Position numbers and translations under genes: made by a program. DNA of 64,000 nt from Eulemur rufifrons. Taxonomy: Eukaryota; Chordata; Mammalia; Primates; Lemuridae. The stretch's first letter is position 1; each line of letters begins with the position of its first letter. The notes beneath the pieces are model-generated. The model made no database searches. It was not told the origin of the DNA and saw nothing but the letters and a program-made list of their open reading frames with translations. This document shows, in pieces, positions 13,147-24,997 of the stretch. Location: assembly GCF_041146395.1 (NCBI RefSeq), contig NC_090999.1, positions 70,499,001-70,563,000 on the forward strand, given 5' to 3'.

Positions 13147-13352
13147 TGAGGCTTTTGGTGGTCTTTGAAGGCACAGTTTGTTTCTTGTATTAAAAAAACG
13201 GATGAGTCCACACATGTATAAAACTACATTTGATTATAAAACATAAATTTTTAAAATATAATTGTCCATATTTGGTAAATAATGCTGCCATGGCAAAGTG
13301 TGTTCTTAGAAATGGAGGTGAATTTTCCAGCCGTAAAAGTAGTCTCTTCATT

Positions 13353-13513
13353 TCACCCTTCTTTTCCTACTTTGTTGAAATCCTGTTGTACTGAAACACT
13401 AGTCACAACTCCATTTTGATTTTGAAATGACACATCTGTGCCAGATGATGGTGGTGTATACAAAAAGATTGCAAATCCATTGAAGAAAATGGTGATAATT
13501 TTACAAGTAACAG
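13353..13513 (-). CDS. SLCO4C1: SLCO4C1 terminal coding exon (exon 13)
   Basis: This exon encodes the last membrane span (TM12) and cytosolic C-terminal tail of the organic anion transporter OATP4C1. The acceptor is a long T-run followed by TTTAG at 13514-13515, and the exon opens with CT, completing a codon split after its first base. It reads VTCKIITIFFNGFAIFLY, then a hydrophilic tail ending FNKVGKEG and the stop at 13353-13355. These match the human C-terminus closely (VTCK, FFNGFAIFLY and KEG conserved). It is open throughout. The longer apparent frame to 13598 is read-through into the intron. Confidence 0.96.
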
Positions 13514-15324
13514 CTAAATATAAAAAAAAAAAAAAATTAATCATCCATCTGGGTCTGTAGATATTAGAAAAATTAATTTTCATTGAAAAATTCTTCATGA
13601 CTACAAACGCACTATTTTAGAGAGAATAATTACATGGGCATTATAGTTCTGTTTTAAATCTTTAAAACATTAGGGAGAAAGAAAAATAAAACATTTCTAT
13701 ACAATTCACTGAACTAGTATGTATTTTCTTTCAAACAATAATAATGTATAATAAAAATTATCCTATTGTTATAATTACACATTCTTATAAGTATTATATA
13801 GGATTAAATAAATTCATGTTCTATTTCTAAATTTGTTAACACAATACTATATCTATAAAAAATTACAAGCAACCAAAAGTCAATGATAAAGGAAACTTAC
13901 ACCATCCTTGAACCTGAATAATAAGTTGCAGAATTTTCATGTCCAAGATGGAAAATAATTATAAAAATAAAAAACTTTGGAATTCTTAGGAGAAAGCACA
14001 TTCAATGCTTAGCCAGATCTAACTCTTCATTATTGGCTAAAAACATGAAACATTAAGATTTACTTCACAAGCTTTGATTTATTATAGTATAAGCATTTAG
14101 TGTTAAGCTGACTAAATTAATGTGGTCTTACAGTGTAGCTTTTGCAGTAGCTAGTTTATTTTTGTTAATCATTAGTATTTTATTTAAAAATCTATATTTG
14201 AAAAACAGGAATGCTCATTGATCTAAGCAATATCAGATTCATAGGGAGATTAGTTATATAGATACAACTGTTACAACTTTTTTGGTTTGTTTGTTTTTGA
14301 AAAATTAAAGGTATATATGTTTTGGGAAAAAAAATTCACATTCATCATTGAGTAGGATAAGGAGTGATTCATTATACACATATTTTAGCCAAAAAATACA
14401 AACAAAAGGGATTAAATAAATTTTAAACATAAACACATTGAATAAACAATGGTTTTTAACAGTAGATAAAATAATGGGATGATTAATCTTGTCTATTCTA
14501 GCCAATATTTACTCTCCCATTGTTTTTTGAATTTATATATTTATTTCTTCAGTGGACATTCTATTACTTTTTCTTTGTAAATTCAGACAGTATACTCTGG
14601 GTTTAAATGCACATAAGAATAATATGCCTATCTTGATACACATGTCAAAATAATAGCAGTGAAAATCCCATGTTTTTTATATATATATAGTATATAAATA
14701 TATATATATTCAGGATTACTCTATTTTTAACTATTTTAATTTCTTAGGTTGTTTTTGAAATTTTAAATTTCCAATTTTATCTTACTAGCACAAACTAAAT
14801 GTGTTGTTCTATTTCCTCTATCTTACCTTAACTTTCATCTATTGTTTAACCAAGACTATACAAACAAAAGGCAAAAAGGGTTAAACATCACAGCTAACTT
14901 TCTAAACTATAAAAAGTTTTCTTACAATGTGCCTTAAAGAAAAAGTATACTTCCCTACCTCCATTGTATGTGTTTTCCAAAGCCCAGATACCTAGATAAT
15001 CATTCCAGAGTGTTTCTTAGAGTTCTCTTTTAGCTTTTGGGTATACTTTTCAAAAAATTTTGAGAAATTGTTAAAAGAAAATTACAAAATATATGATGTA
15101 ATGAAAACTAAAATTTTATTCTCTTCTATTTAACACTGAGCCTTGCAGACTTCATTAAAAGCCTCTCATAACATGCTGTGGTAACTATTCTTTGCTTCAG
15201 GAAGATAGGATGGTTCAATAATGTGAACTGAACATTCCAAAACAACTATGACCTAAGTAACCAAGAAAAAGATTTTTGGGGCATAATTAGTTTACTCTAA
15301 AGCAGTCAAGAAGTCACCACTTAC
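13514..15324. other. Intron 12 of SLCO4C1, AT-rich
   Basis: No repeat or exon is recognised with confidence apart from short AT runs such as the TA-rich stretch at 14680-14712. The small open frame at 14305-14505 has no recognisable product. Confidence 0.6.
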
Positions 15325-15462
15325 TTATGGCTACTAGCATATGGGCCATCTTGATGTTATCATAAATCCAGCAAGCTCCTTTAGTTCCACATTCATTAAT
15401 ATCCCAAAGAATACATGTGCTGTCTATTGTGACACCAAATATAATTGGTCCAGGTATTGTGC
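15325..15462 (-). CDS. SLCO4C1: SLCO4C1 coding exon 12
   Basis: The acceptor is CTTCTAG at 15463-15464 and the donor is A|GTAAGT at 15324-15319. The first two bases finish a Gly codon and the last base starts a Thr codon completed in exon 13. It encodes GTIPGPIIFGVTIDSTCILW, then DINECGTKGACWIYDN and KMAHMLVAI: the end of TM11, the last extracellular loop with three cysteines, and the start of TM12. The motif IPGPI(I/L)FG and the Cys-containing loop are typical of OATPs. Length is 138 bases. Confidence 0.96.
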
Positions 15463-15520
15463 CTAGAAGAATTAGGTGAAATATATATGAGTAAAGATTA
15501 TAGTTTATAATTACAGATTT

Positions 15521-15653
15521 CTTTTTTTTTTTTTAATAGAGATAAGGTCTCACTACATTGCCCAGGGTGGTCTTAAGTCCTAGCCTCAAGTAAACCTCCC
15601 ACCTCAGACTCCAAAAGTGCTGGGATTACAGGCATGAGCCAACATGCCCTAAT
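15521..15653 (-). repeat. Alu monomer (FLAM-like) with clean target duplication
   Basis: On the minus strand it is a single Alu left arm with a terminal A-run (plus-strand T-run 15522-15534). A perfect 15-base direct repeat, tataattacagattt, flanks it at 15506-15520 and 15654-15668. It lies in intron 11, about 60 bases upstream of exon 12 on the gene strand and in sense orientation. Confidence 0.9.
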
Positions 15654-15668
15654 TATAATTACAGATTT

Positions 15669-17092
15669 TTATATATATGGTTACACATGTATTTCATATA
15701 AATAAAAATAGGTGTTAATCTGTCCATATGCAAATTAATCAATTTGCATACAAATCAAAGGCTATAAAGAAGCATAGATAAAATATTTTAAAATAATTAC
15801 ATGTAATTATTATGTATTTCTAATAAATTCAAAAAGTATTTTAACAGAATCTCTAACATACATTGTTTTAACATTTAGTTAAGCAAGTATTTTAATTTAT
15901 TGCTTATCTAATACAATGAATGAATATTCCTTTGAAATTAGCTACTATACTTTTATAAAATCAAAATTTTGATTTATTTTATAAAATCAAAATAAATTAA
16001 TCTTGATACACAAATAAATCTGCTACACTACGGTACATGTGTTATGTGCATGCATGTGTACATATGCATATAAACTAATGTGGGCATGTAGGTGTATGTA
16101 TGTATATACACACATTAATAATCATTTGTGTGCATTAGAGTATATATGTGTATATATACAGACATATACATATTTAATATATAATTTTTCATACTAATAT
16201 ACCTACCTAAGAGTTTTACTATCTTATATACACATACTCTCATCCCCATGAGGCCATGAGGAACTAAACATTCACATAGTTAAGGAGCTTCCAGTTGTTA
16301 CAAATAAAATACATTATTTGAGGTGGCATTTCTTAGATAAAGATTTCAGCTACATACAGTCTATTTTTTCAGGACCTGTAGCATGATAGAGTCAAAAGAG
16401 TACAGGACAGAGAGTTAGGATTCATTTTCCTGGGCTCATTTCCACCATTAATTATGTAACAGTGGGCATAACTCTGTACCTCTCAAGGCATTAATTTACT
16501 TATCTAAAAAAAAAATGGGGAAGTTGGACTAGGTGATCTCTAAAATTCCAACTTTTTATTTTTATTTTAATAAATGATCTCACTATTATATTTATTATAT
16601 TTCTCTCTTTCTTCTTATTTTTCCTATGTCTGGAACTTTATAAAATTCTCTGACATAAATTCTTACTTCCAACGGTTCTTAACTAACCACAATATCTATG
16701 CCACTGAAACATATTTGACTCATTATTTTGCTAATGTAACCCAATAGTTCCACAAATGGAGATAAAAGTAAGGAGAAAAGGAATTGTGTGTTAATGATCA
16801 TATTTTGTATTATAAATAAATATGATATACCTTTTAAGGCTATATTTGCAACAGAACTGGAATCAACAGGTAATCAATCAGGCAGGTGAAAAGTAAAGTC
16901 ATTACATTCTTATGTGATATATAAATAATACTATATCTCAAACATTGGAAAACAGCTTTCTTCAATAACAACTATGTAGTCTTCCACTACACTTTAATTA
17001 TTTTCTTGGTATGTACCATAAATGAATAAATCAATAACACTAATGAATCAAAACAGCCCAACAGTTATCAATGATTAAGAAAAAGAGCATAC
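15669..17092. other. Intron 11 of SLCO4C1: AT-rich DNA and a TG/TA-rich tract
   Basis: Apart from the MIR remnant at 16385-16545, the only structure seen is a degenerate TG/TA/CA alternation at about 16030-16175. No exon or RNA gene is seen. Confidence 0.55.
16385..16545 (+). repeat. MIR element remnant
   Basis: The order of landmarks matches a MIR: 'agtcaaaagagtacaggac', 'tcatttccaccattaatta', 'taacagtgggcataactct', then 'aaaatggggaagttggacta'. Old and diverged. Confidence 0.7.
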
Positions 17093-17157
17093 CCAATACT
17101 CGAAGTAACATAAACTGTATTCCCAATGCTAGAGACCGCTGCCTGTGATTAACACAC
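17093..17157 (-). CDS. SLCO4C1: SLCO4C1 coding exon 11
   Basis: A 65-base exon. The acceptor is CCAG at 17158-17159 and the donor G|GTATGC begins at 17092. It opens with the last base of an Arg codon and ends with the first base of a Gly codon, so the frame joins exon 10 (…SILR) to exon 12 (GTIPGP…). It encodes CVNHRQRSLALGIQFMLLRV, the short cytosolic loop between TM10 and TM11 with the conserved RQRSLALG block, and the start of TM11. The residues match the human protein almost exactly. Confidence 0.95.
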
Positions 17158-17519
17158 CTGGAAATATAAATACATATGAGACCAAAAAAGGTGATATAAC
17201 ATATTCACTCTTTGAGCAAGTTCACATTTGTACCAGTTTACCATTTCTATATTAAGAAACAATTATTTGTAAGAGCTTATAACTGGTTTAATCTTCCTGA
17301 AATGTTATCTGAACTAAAATATTGCAAATAAACCAGAAGAGTCACTAAACCCTATGAATTTCAAAAAATATAAAGGAGAAAGAACATATATTAACAAGAC
17401 ATTTTTTATTAAAAACTCTCAAAAAATTATGTATAGAAGGAATGTACCTTAATATAATAAAGGTCATATATGACAAACTAACAGCTAACATCACACTCAA
17501 TGGTAAAAACCTGAATGTC

Positions 17520-17851
17520 GGCCGGGCGTGGTGGCTCACGCCTGTAATCCTAGCACTCTGGGAGGCCGAGGCGGGTGGATCGCTCGAGGTCAGGAGTTCG
17601 AGACCAGCCTGAGCAAGAGCGAGACCCCGTCTCTACTAAAAATAGAAAGAAATTATATGGACAACTAAAAATCTATATAGAAAAAATTAGCCGGGCATAG
17701 TGGCACATGCCTGTAGTCCCAGCTACTCGGGAGGCTGAGGCAGTAGGATCGCTTAAGCCGAGGAGTCTGAGGTTGCCGTGAGCTAGGCTGATGCCACGGC
17801 ACTCACTCTAGCCTGGGCAACAGTGAGACTCTGTCTCAACAAGAAAAAAAA
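17520..17851 (+). repeat. Young lemur-type Alu with target duplication
   Basis: This is a full dimeric Alu beginning ggccgggcgtggtggctcac. The arms are joined by the lemur-type linker containing 'gaaattatatggacaacta'. It ends in a short A-run and is flanked by the direct repeat aaaaacctgaatgtc (about 17505-17519 and 17852-17866). CpG sites are largely kept, so the insertion is recent. It split an L1. Confidence 0.95.
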
Positions 17852-18183
17852 AAAAACCTGAATGTCTTTCCTCTGAGATCAAGAACAAGATAAGGATGTC
17901 CACTCTCACAACATCTATTCAACATAGTACTATAAGTCCTGGTCAGAGCAATTAGGCAAGAAAAATAAATAAAAGGTATTCAGATAGGAAAGGAAGAAGT
18001 AAAATTGTCTCTTTGCAGATGACATGATCATATATGTAGAAAACCAAAGACCCCATTAAAAAAAATGTTAGAACAAATGAATTTTTTTAAGTTTCAGGAT
18101 ATGAAATCATAATAATAAAAATCAGTTGCCTTTCTATACACTAGCAATGAACTACCCAAAAAATAAATCAAGAAAATAATATA

Positions 18184-19573
18184 CAGTCATGTGCCACATG
18201 ACCCATGATTTCAAAATATACAGTTATACATCATATAGCAACATTTTGGTCAAAAATGAACTGTATATGAAATAGTGGTTTCATAAGATTACAAAGGAGC
18301 TGAAAAATTCTTATTGCCTAGTGACACTGTAGCCATCATAAAATCATAATGCAATGTATTACTGGTGTTTTTGGTGATGCTGGTGTAAACACATCTAATG
18401 GTGCTCTCAGTGGTATGAAAGTATAGCACATACAATCATGTATAGTACCTAGCACTTCATAATGATAAAACGACTATATTATTGGCCTATGTATTAATAT
18501 TTACTATACTATACTTTTTACCATTATTTCATATTGTACACCTCTACTTATTTTTTTTAAAAAGTGAACTATAAAACAGCTTCAGGCAGATCCTTCAGGA
18601 GGTATTCCAGAAGGCATTATTATCATAGCAGACGATAGCTTTATGCATGTTATTGCCCCTGAAGACTTTCCAATAGGATAAGGTGTTGAGGCGGAAAATA
18701 GTGATATCGATGATCCTGACCTTATATATGTCAGGGTGTGTGTGTTTGTGCCTTAGTTTTTTTTTTTGTTTGTTTGTTTTTAGGTTGCATCACTTTATTT
18801 CAAGCAAGCCTACAGTCGTATGTGGCCGGGGAGGGGGGCTGCACAGCTGCCTCACGCAGCAGCAGCCTGTTTTGCGGCCTCTTTTGCAGCCTTCCTCTCT
18901 GCTAGCATCCTTTGCTTCTGTTTCGTCAGGCACTTTCTGGCAGAATAATGGGCCTCCAGCTCATGATAGCAGTCCTGGTAGGCCTTGGCCACCTGGGTGA
19001 ACTGCTCCAGCTCCTTGGCACAGTTCTGCCTGTAGCTCTCCTTCCCTCTGCTGACAGGCCTAAAGCTTATACAATACGGATATAAAGAAAAAATATTTTT
19101 GTACAGCCATACAATGTGTTTGTGTTTAAAGCTAAATGTTGTTACAAAACATCAAAAAGGTAAAACAAAATTAAAAGTTTATAAAATAAAAAAGTTATGG
19201 TAAGCTAAGGTTAATTTATTATTGAAGAAGAAAAATGTTAAAAATAAATTTAGTGTAGCCTAAGTGTATAGTGCTTATAAAGTCTATAGTAGTGTACAGT
19301 AATGTCCCAGGCCTTCATCTCTACTCACTACTCACTCACCACCTCACCCAGAGCAACTTCCAGTCCTGCAAGCTCCATTCATGGTAAGTGTCTCTATAGG
19401 AATATGCGTACAGGTTTGTAGCCTGGGAGCAATAGGCTATACCATATAGCCTAAGTGTGTAGTAGGCTATAACATCTAGGTTTGTGTAAGAAATTCTACG
19501 ATGTTCACAGGACAAAATTGCCTAATTATGCATTTTTCAGAATGTATCCCTGTCATTAAGCAATGCATGATTA
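18184..19573 (+). mobile_element. Tigger-family (TcMar) DNA transposon, decayed
   Basis: It is bounded by TA at 18182-18183 and 19574-19575. The left end cagtcatgtgccacatgac and the right end (…cattaagcaatgcatgatta) form degraded inverted termini. Inside is a short remnant of the Tigger transposase C-terminus: IIADDSFMHVIAPEDFPI, then IDDPD, at about 18620-18722. A processed pseudogene is inserted at about 18765-19060. The subfamily name is not certain. Interrupted sequence on both sides is L1 ORF2. Confidence 0.8.
18765..19060 (-). pseudogene. Processed pseudogene, source gene not identified
   Basis: On the minus strand a GC-rich segment ends with a stop codon (18852-18854), about 60 bases of 3' UTR, an AATAAA hexamer near 18793 and an A-rich tail (plus-strand T-run 18758-18780), the signature of a retrotransposed mRNA. 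The open stretch above the stop is about 65 codons, rich in Lys, Glu and Ala, with pieces such as [33 protein letters not shown] and [13 protein letters not shown]. The 5' part is missing. I do not recognise the parent gene. It looks like the basic, helical C-terminus of a small protein. The plus-strand frame 18683-19000 is its antisense shadow. Confidence 0.75.
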
Positions 19574-20723
19574 TATTACAAAGCTATAGTAACCACATAT
19601 TACAATTTTGGCATAAAAACAAACATATAGACTAATGAATAAAAATAGAAATCCCAAAAATAAATCCACATATTTACAGTCAATTGATCTTCGACAAAGG
19701 TGCCAAGAACACACAGAGGGGAAAGAATAATTTCTTCATTAAATGGTGTTGGAAAAACTGGATATCTACATGCAAAAGAATGAAAAGTGGACCCTTATCT
19801 TGGACCATATACAAAAATCAATTCAAAATAAATTAAATACTTAAATATATGACTTAAAACTATAAAACTTCTAGAAGAAAATATAGGGAAAAAGCTTCTT
19901 GACATTGGTCTGAGCAATAATTTTTTTGGATATGACACCAAAGCACAGGTAACAAAAGCAAAAATAGACAAATGGGATGGCATCAAAGTAAAGAGCTTTT
20001 GCACAGCAAAGGAAACAATCAACAGAATGAAGAGACAACCTAGAGAATGGGAGAAAATCTTTGCAACCCATACATCTGATAAGGGATTACTATCCAAAAT
20101 ATACAGGAACTCAAACAACTCAGCAGCAAGAAAATAAATTAATTAATGAGCAAAAGACATACAAATGTCTAAGAGGTATAAGGAAAAATGCTCAACATCA
20201 TTAATCATCAGGGAAATGCAAATCAAAACCACAATGAGATATCAGTTCATACCTGTTAGAATGGCTATTATCAAAAAGACAAAAGATAATAAATGTCAGC
20301 AAGAATATGAAGAAAAGGGAACCCTTGTACACTGTTCGTTGGAATCTAAATCGGTATAACTATTATGGAAAAAAGCATGGAGATTCCTCAAAAAATTAAA
20401 AATAGAATTACCATGTAATCCAGCAATCCCACTACTGAGTATATAGCCAAAGGAAATGAAATCAATATATCAAAGAGTTATTTGCACTCCCATGTTCATT
20501 GCAGCATCATTCACAATAGCTACGATATGGATTCAACTTCAGTGTCCATCAACACATGAATGGATCAAGAAAATGTGGTATATAATAGTAATATTTAGCC
20601 TTAAAAAAAATCCTTGTTGCCATTTGTGACAACATGGATGAACCTGGAGGACATTATGCTAAGTGAAATAAGCCAGGCACAGAAAGACAAATACTTCATA
20701 ATCTCATGCATATGTAAATTCTA

Positions 20724-21069
<346 letters not shown>

Positions 21070-21469
21070 CTAAAAAAGTAAAACTTATAGAGAGTAAAAT
21101 GGTGGTTGCCAGGAGCCTGAGATGGGAAAATGGTGTGATGGTCAAAGAGTACAAAGTTCCATTTATGCAGGGTGAATAAGTTCTGGAGCTCTAATGTACA
21201 GCATGGCAACTGTAGTTAATAATCCTGTATTGTACGCTTCAAATTTGCTAAGAGAACAGATCTTAAATGTTCTTACCACACACATATACAAATGGTAACT
21301 ATTGAGGCAATGGATATGTGTATTAGCTTGATTGTAGTTATTATTTCACAATGTATATGTATATCAAAACATTACATTCTATACTTTAAATATATATAAT
21401 TTTCATTTGTCAATTATACCTGAAAAATAAGATATATTTGCCAATAAATCTGAAATAATATTTAAAAAA

Positions 21470-22334
21470 AATAAAACTAGCATTTTTACAAGAAAATATT
21501 TATTTTTGGCTATCACTATTCACTTAAGCTGCAAGTACATAATTCTTTAACTCTTACTAACTTGGAAACCAGACTCTTATCTATCGGATAATGGTACAAA
21601 TTTGAGGCAATGCAAAATAGTTGCTGAAGCTCAATCTGATTCAACAATAATTCTTTAGGTAACGACTGTCAAAGATGAATGAGACACGAGATTGGCACAC
21701 AGGAGAGTCATATGAGAGATAAAAGACATCAGCTGAAAAGAAATAAGTAGTTGAAAGGTGATTTATGTAATTTTTAAATGAATTTTTAAAAAGCATTTTC
21801 TCTCTTCTCTAAATACCTTCAATTTCTGTGCAGTATAATGTCAACTATTTAATGTTTTTAGAAAGAATTTCTAAATTTTCCATCCATCAAAAAATATGTG
21901 AAAATGTAGTAAGTGATTTATTAAGGAACAAAAACTTGAAAAGGGAAATTTGATTCTTTCCCATCTGGAGAAGCTGTTGTTTCTTACCTGGAAAAAGCTA
22001 GAGTTTGTTGGGAAAAATATAGAAAGACTAATGAGTCTATGGCAGGGAAGGTAGAAGATATTTTGTTAAGTGGTATTGAAGGAGGAAGAGCAACTGAAAG
22101 CTTAAAACACAGACAAACAGCCAGGTGACAGCCAGCATAGTAGTTGTAAAGAAATAGTCCTGTTTATAGGAAGATGTAATATCACAGCACCTAATCTATA
22201 AGGTAGAATGCATGTCATTCTGATTCTGGCATATGTGCAGGACATTTTATTCCTGTGATACTCAAAACTGAAAATATCTACAGCTCACCACTGAAGCTTC
22301 ATGTAAGAAGCAGAGAAACTAACACCAAGGAATG
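21470..22334. other. Intron 10 of SLCO4C1, no recognised element
   Basis: No exon, RNA gene or clear repeat is seen between the L1 3' end and the MIR/L2 remnant next to exon 10. Confidence 0.5.
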
Positions 22335-22530
22335 CCAGGTAGCCAATGTTAAGACACTTTCACATACGTAATCTCATTTAAATCTCACACATGTGGGATT
22401 CTATGAGGTAGCTTATCCAATGCCACAGAACTGATGCTCCTATAAGGTCTGAATTGGTACTGGAACCAATAACATAAATCCCGAATGAGCCCAAGTTCAT
22501 TTTCTTCCCATTCAATATGTTGCCTTAGGG
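22335..22530 (+). repeat. MIR/L2-like remnant close to exon 10
   Basis: It contains 'cacatacgtaatctcattta', 'attctatgaggtagctta' and 'aatgccacagaactgatg', the usual order in old MIR/L2 3' ends. It ends about 30 bases inside the intron from the exon 10 donor. Confidence 0.6.
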
Positions 22531-22558
22531 AATGCAAATTTCATGACACAATACATAC

Positions 22559-22749
22559 CTTAGGATGGACACAGTTATAGGAGTACCAGCCATAAAGGTA
22601 AAAATAATTGTAACAAAGAAAATGCCAAGAAATATGGGCAAGTTTGCACATCGAGTTTCACATTTTCCAGCTTTAGCTTCAAAACCAAAACTTTCTGCAG
22701 TAGATGTTATTTCTGCTTTCCTCTCAATACAGGAACAATTATAATATAT
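22559..22749 (-). CDS. SLCO4C1: SLCO4C1 coding exon 10 (end of Kazal-like loop, TM10)
   Basis: The acceptor is TTTCTAG at 22750-22751 and the donor is AAG|GTATGT at 22558. The exon starts in phase 0 with IYYNCSCIERKAE and ends with two bases of an Arg codon. It carries the last cysteines of the extracellular Kazal-like domain (NCSC, KCETRC) and an N-glycosylation sequon (NCS). A hydrophobic span follows (PIFLGIFFVTIIFTFMAGT), which is TM10, then PITVSIL. The match to human OATP4C1 is close throughout, at 191 bases. Confidence 0.96.
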
Positions 22750-23229
22750 CTAGAAATATTAGACATAAAAATAATGAAAATGTTTATTTTGAAAATAGAT
22801 CATTTTAAATTGGGTGATCTCTAGACATGGCAAACACTCTCACATTGTCTTAATCCATATATGACAAATTATTCTGAGAAAGAGTAATTAACAGTTAAGA
22901 AATTAAACCACTGGAAACAAACCATATTTATGAAGCAGCATCATCTGTATTTGCTTTTGTGGCCATTACTTACAACAGATTGACTCATGACTTACACAAC
23001 AATTTAATAAGAACACAACGCTTACCTGATCTCACACATTCTAGACTACTTTGAATAGACAAAAATTGCTCAAATGTTTTCCTGCTAACTTTCTTCTTTT
23101 CTGTTATGGAAGGCAAAGGGACATCTATAGTGACAATTTCATTATCTGCATGAGTTTGAAAAAACAAACCCTATAATTTTGACAAGTGCCACAGTAAAAT
23201 GAACTAGTATGTACCAAAACTTTGAAAAA

Positions 23230-24997
23230 AAATGCTTTTTTTTTTATTTCAAAGTGTTAACGGGGAATAAATGTTTTTAGTTACATGGTTCATTTTTGTA
23301 AAGCTTGAGTCACAGCTGTAAGTGTGCCCATCACCCAAATAGTGTTTGTTGTACCCATTAGGTAGGTTTTTGCCCATCACCTCCTTTCTCCTCCCCCTGC
23401 TTGATTTCCATTAAGTTTTATATTCTTTTGTGCACATTTGTGCTCATTGGTTAGTTCCAGTTTTTTAGCAAGTACATGTGGTGTTTGTTTTTCCATTCTT
23501 GAGACACTTCACTTATAATGGTCTCCAGTTCTATCCAAACTGTTGCAAAAGGCATTAATTCATCCTTCTTTATGGCTAAGTGGTACTCCATGGTATAGAT
23601 ATACCACATTTTATTACTCCACTCCTGAATTGATGGGTACTTGGGTCAATTCCACATCTTTGTAATTGTGAACTGTGCTGCAATAAACTTTGGAGTGGAG
23701 GAATCTTTTTGATAAAATTACTTCTTTTCCTTTGGGTAGATACCCAGTAGTGGGATTGCTGGATTGAATGGTAGGTCTACTTTTAGTTCTTTGAGGAATC
23801 TCCATACTGTTTTCCATAGAGGTTATAGTAATTTGTAGTCCCACCAACAGTGTTATAAACATTCTTTTTTCTTTGCATCCACACCAACATCTGTTTTGGG
23901 GGGACGTTTTAATAAAAGCCATTCTAACAGGATAAAGTGTTACCTCACTGTGTTTTTAATTTGCATTTTCCTGATGATTAGTGATGCTGAGCATTTGTTC
24001 ATATGTTTATTGACCATTTGTCTATTTTCTTTTGAAAAGCTTCTGTTTGTGTCTTTTGACCACTTTTTAATGGGGTTGTTTGGTTTTTTTGTTGCTGACT
24101 TGTTGAGTTCTTTAGAGATTCTGGGTATTAACCCTTTATCAGATGTATAGCTTGTGAATATTTTCTCTCATTCTGTAGGTTGTCCATTTGCTCTGTTGAT
24201 TATTTCCTCAGCTGTGCAGAAGCTTTTTAGTTTTATCAAATTCTATTTATTTTTGTTGTTGCTGTGATTTCAATTGGAGTATTAGTCATAAGTTCTTTGC
24301 CTGGGCCAATATCTAGTAAAGTTTTTCCTACATTTTCCTCTAGAATTCTTATGGTTTCATGCCTCATATTTAAGTCTTTTATCCAACTTGAGTTCATTTT
24401 TGTGATTGGTGAGAGATAGGCATCCTGTTTCACTCTTCTGCATGTGGCTATCCAGTTTACCCAGCAGCATTTATTGAATAGGGCTTCATTTCCTCGGTAT
24501 GCATTGCTGTCCTCTTTGTCAAAGATCAATTGGCTGCAGACAGATGGTTTTACATCTGGGTTCTCTATTCTGTTTCATTGGTCTATATCTCTATTTCTGT
24601 GCCAATACCATGCTGTTTTGGTTACTATAGCTTTGTTTTATAGTTTGAAGTTTGGTAATTGGGATGCCTTCAGGTTTGTTCTTTTTGCTTAAGACTGCTT
24701 TGGCTACTCGGGCTCTTTTCTGGTTCCAAATGAAGCATATAATTATTTTTGGCATTTCGATGGGGACTGCATTGAAACTGTAAATCACTTCGGGTAATAT
24801 AGACATTTTGACAATGTTGATGCTATTGATGCATGAGCAAGATATGTTTTTCCATTTGTTTGGCTTCTCTGTAATTTCTTTCCTCAGTGCTTTGTAGTTC
24901 CCCTTGCAGAGATTTTTGGTTAAGTATATTCAAGGTATTTTATTTTCTCTGTAGCTTTTGTGAATGGTATTGAGTCTTTGATTTAACTCTCAGCTCT
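23230..24997 (-). repeat. 5'-truncated L1, sense to SLCO4C1
   Basis: The plus-strand T-run near 23238 marks the poly(A) end. Going up are a 3' UTR (plus-strand 'gtgcccatcacccaaatag'), then about 1.3 kb of the ORF2 3' half, including remnants such as [19 protein letters not shown] on the minus strand. Frames are broken, but divergence is modest. It lies in intron 9 just upstream of exon 10. It has no ORF1 or reverse-transcriptase core and cannot move by itself. Confidence 0.88.

Larger units (their letters stand above)
10405..13352 (-). other. SLCO4C1: Candidate SLCO4C1 3' UTR
   Basis: This is the DNA immediately 3' of the stop codon at 13353-13355. It is AT-rich, has no splice-consistent coding sequence, and is nearly free of interspersed repeats apart from an L1 tail at 12497-12735. 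It also holds a TG-rich tract at 13091-13146, which is a CA-rich tract in the mRNA. Extent and cleavage site are inferred. Alternative AATAAA hexamers inside it could give shorter forms. Confidence 0.45.

Noticed and set aside
12947..13174. Minus-strand frame with a His-Thr repeat
   Set aside because: It is the translation of the TG/CA microsatellite next to the SLCO4C1 3' end.
16020..16175. TG/TA/CA alternation as a CRISPR-like or structured array
   Set aside because: It is a degenerate simple repeat without constant units or spacers, and the DNA is from a primate.
18683..19000. Plus-strand frame of 105 codons
   Set aside because: It is the antisense of a processed pseudogene joined to Tigger sequence, with no domain of its own.
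22985..23167. 60-codon minus-strand frame just upstream of exon 10 as an extra exon
   Set aside because: No matching segment in the transporter family, and exons 9 and 10 already join in frame.
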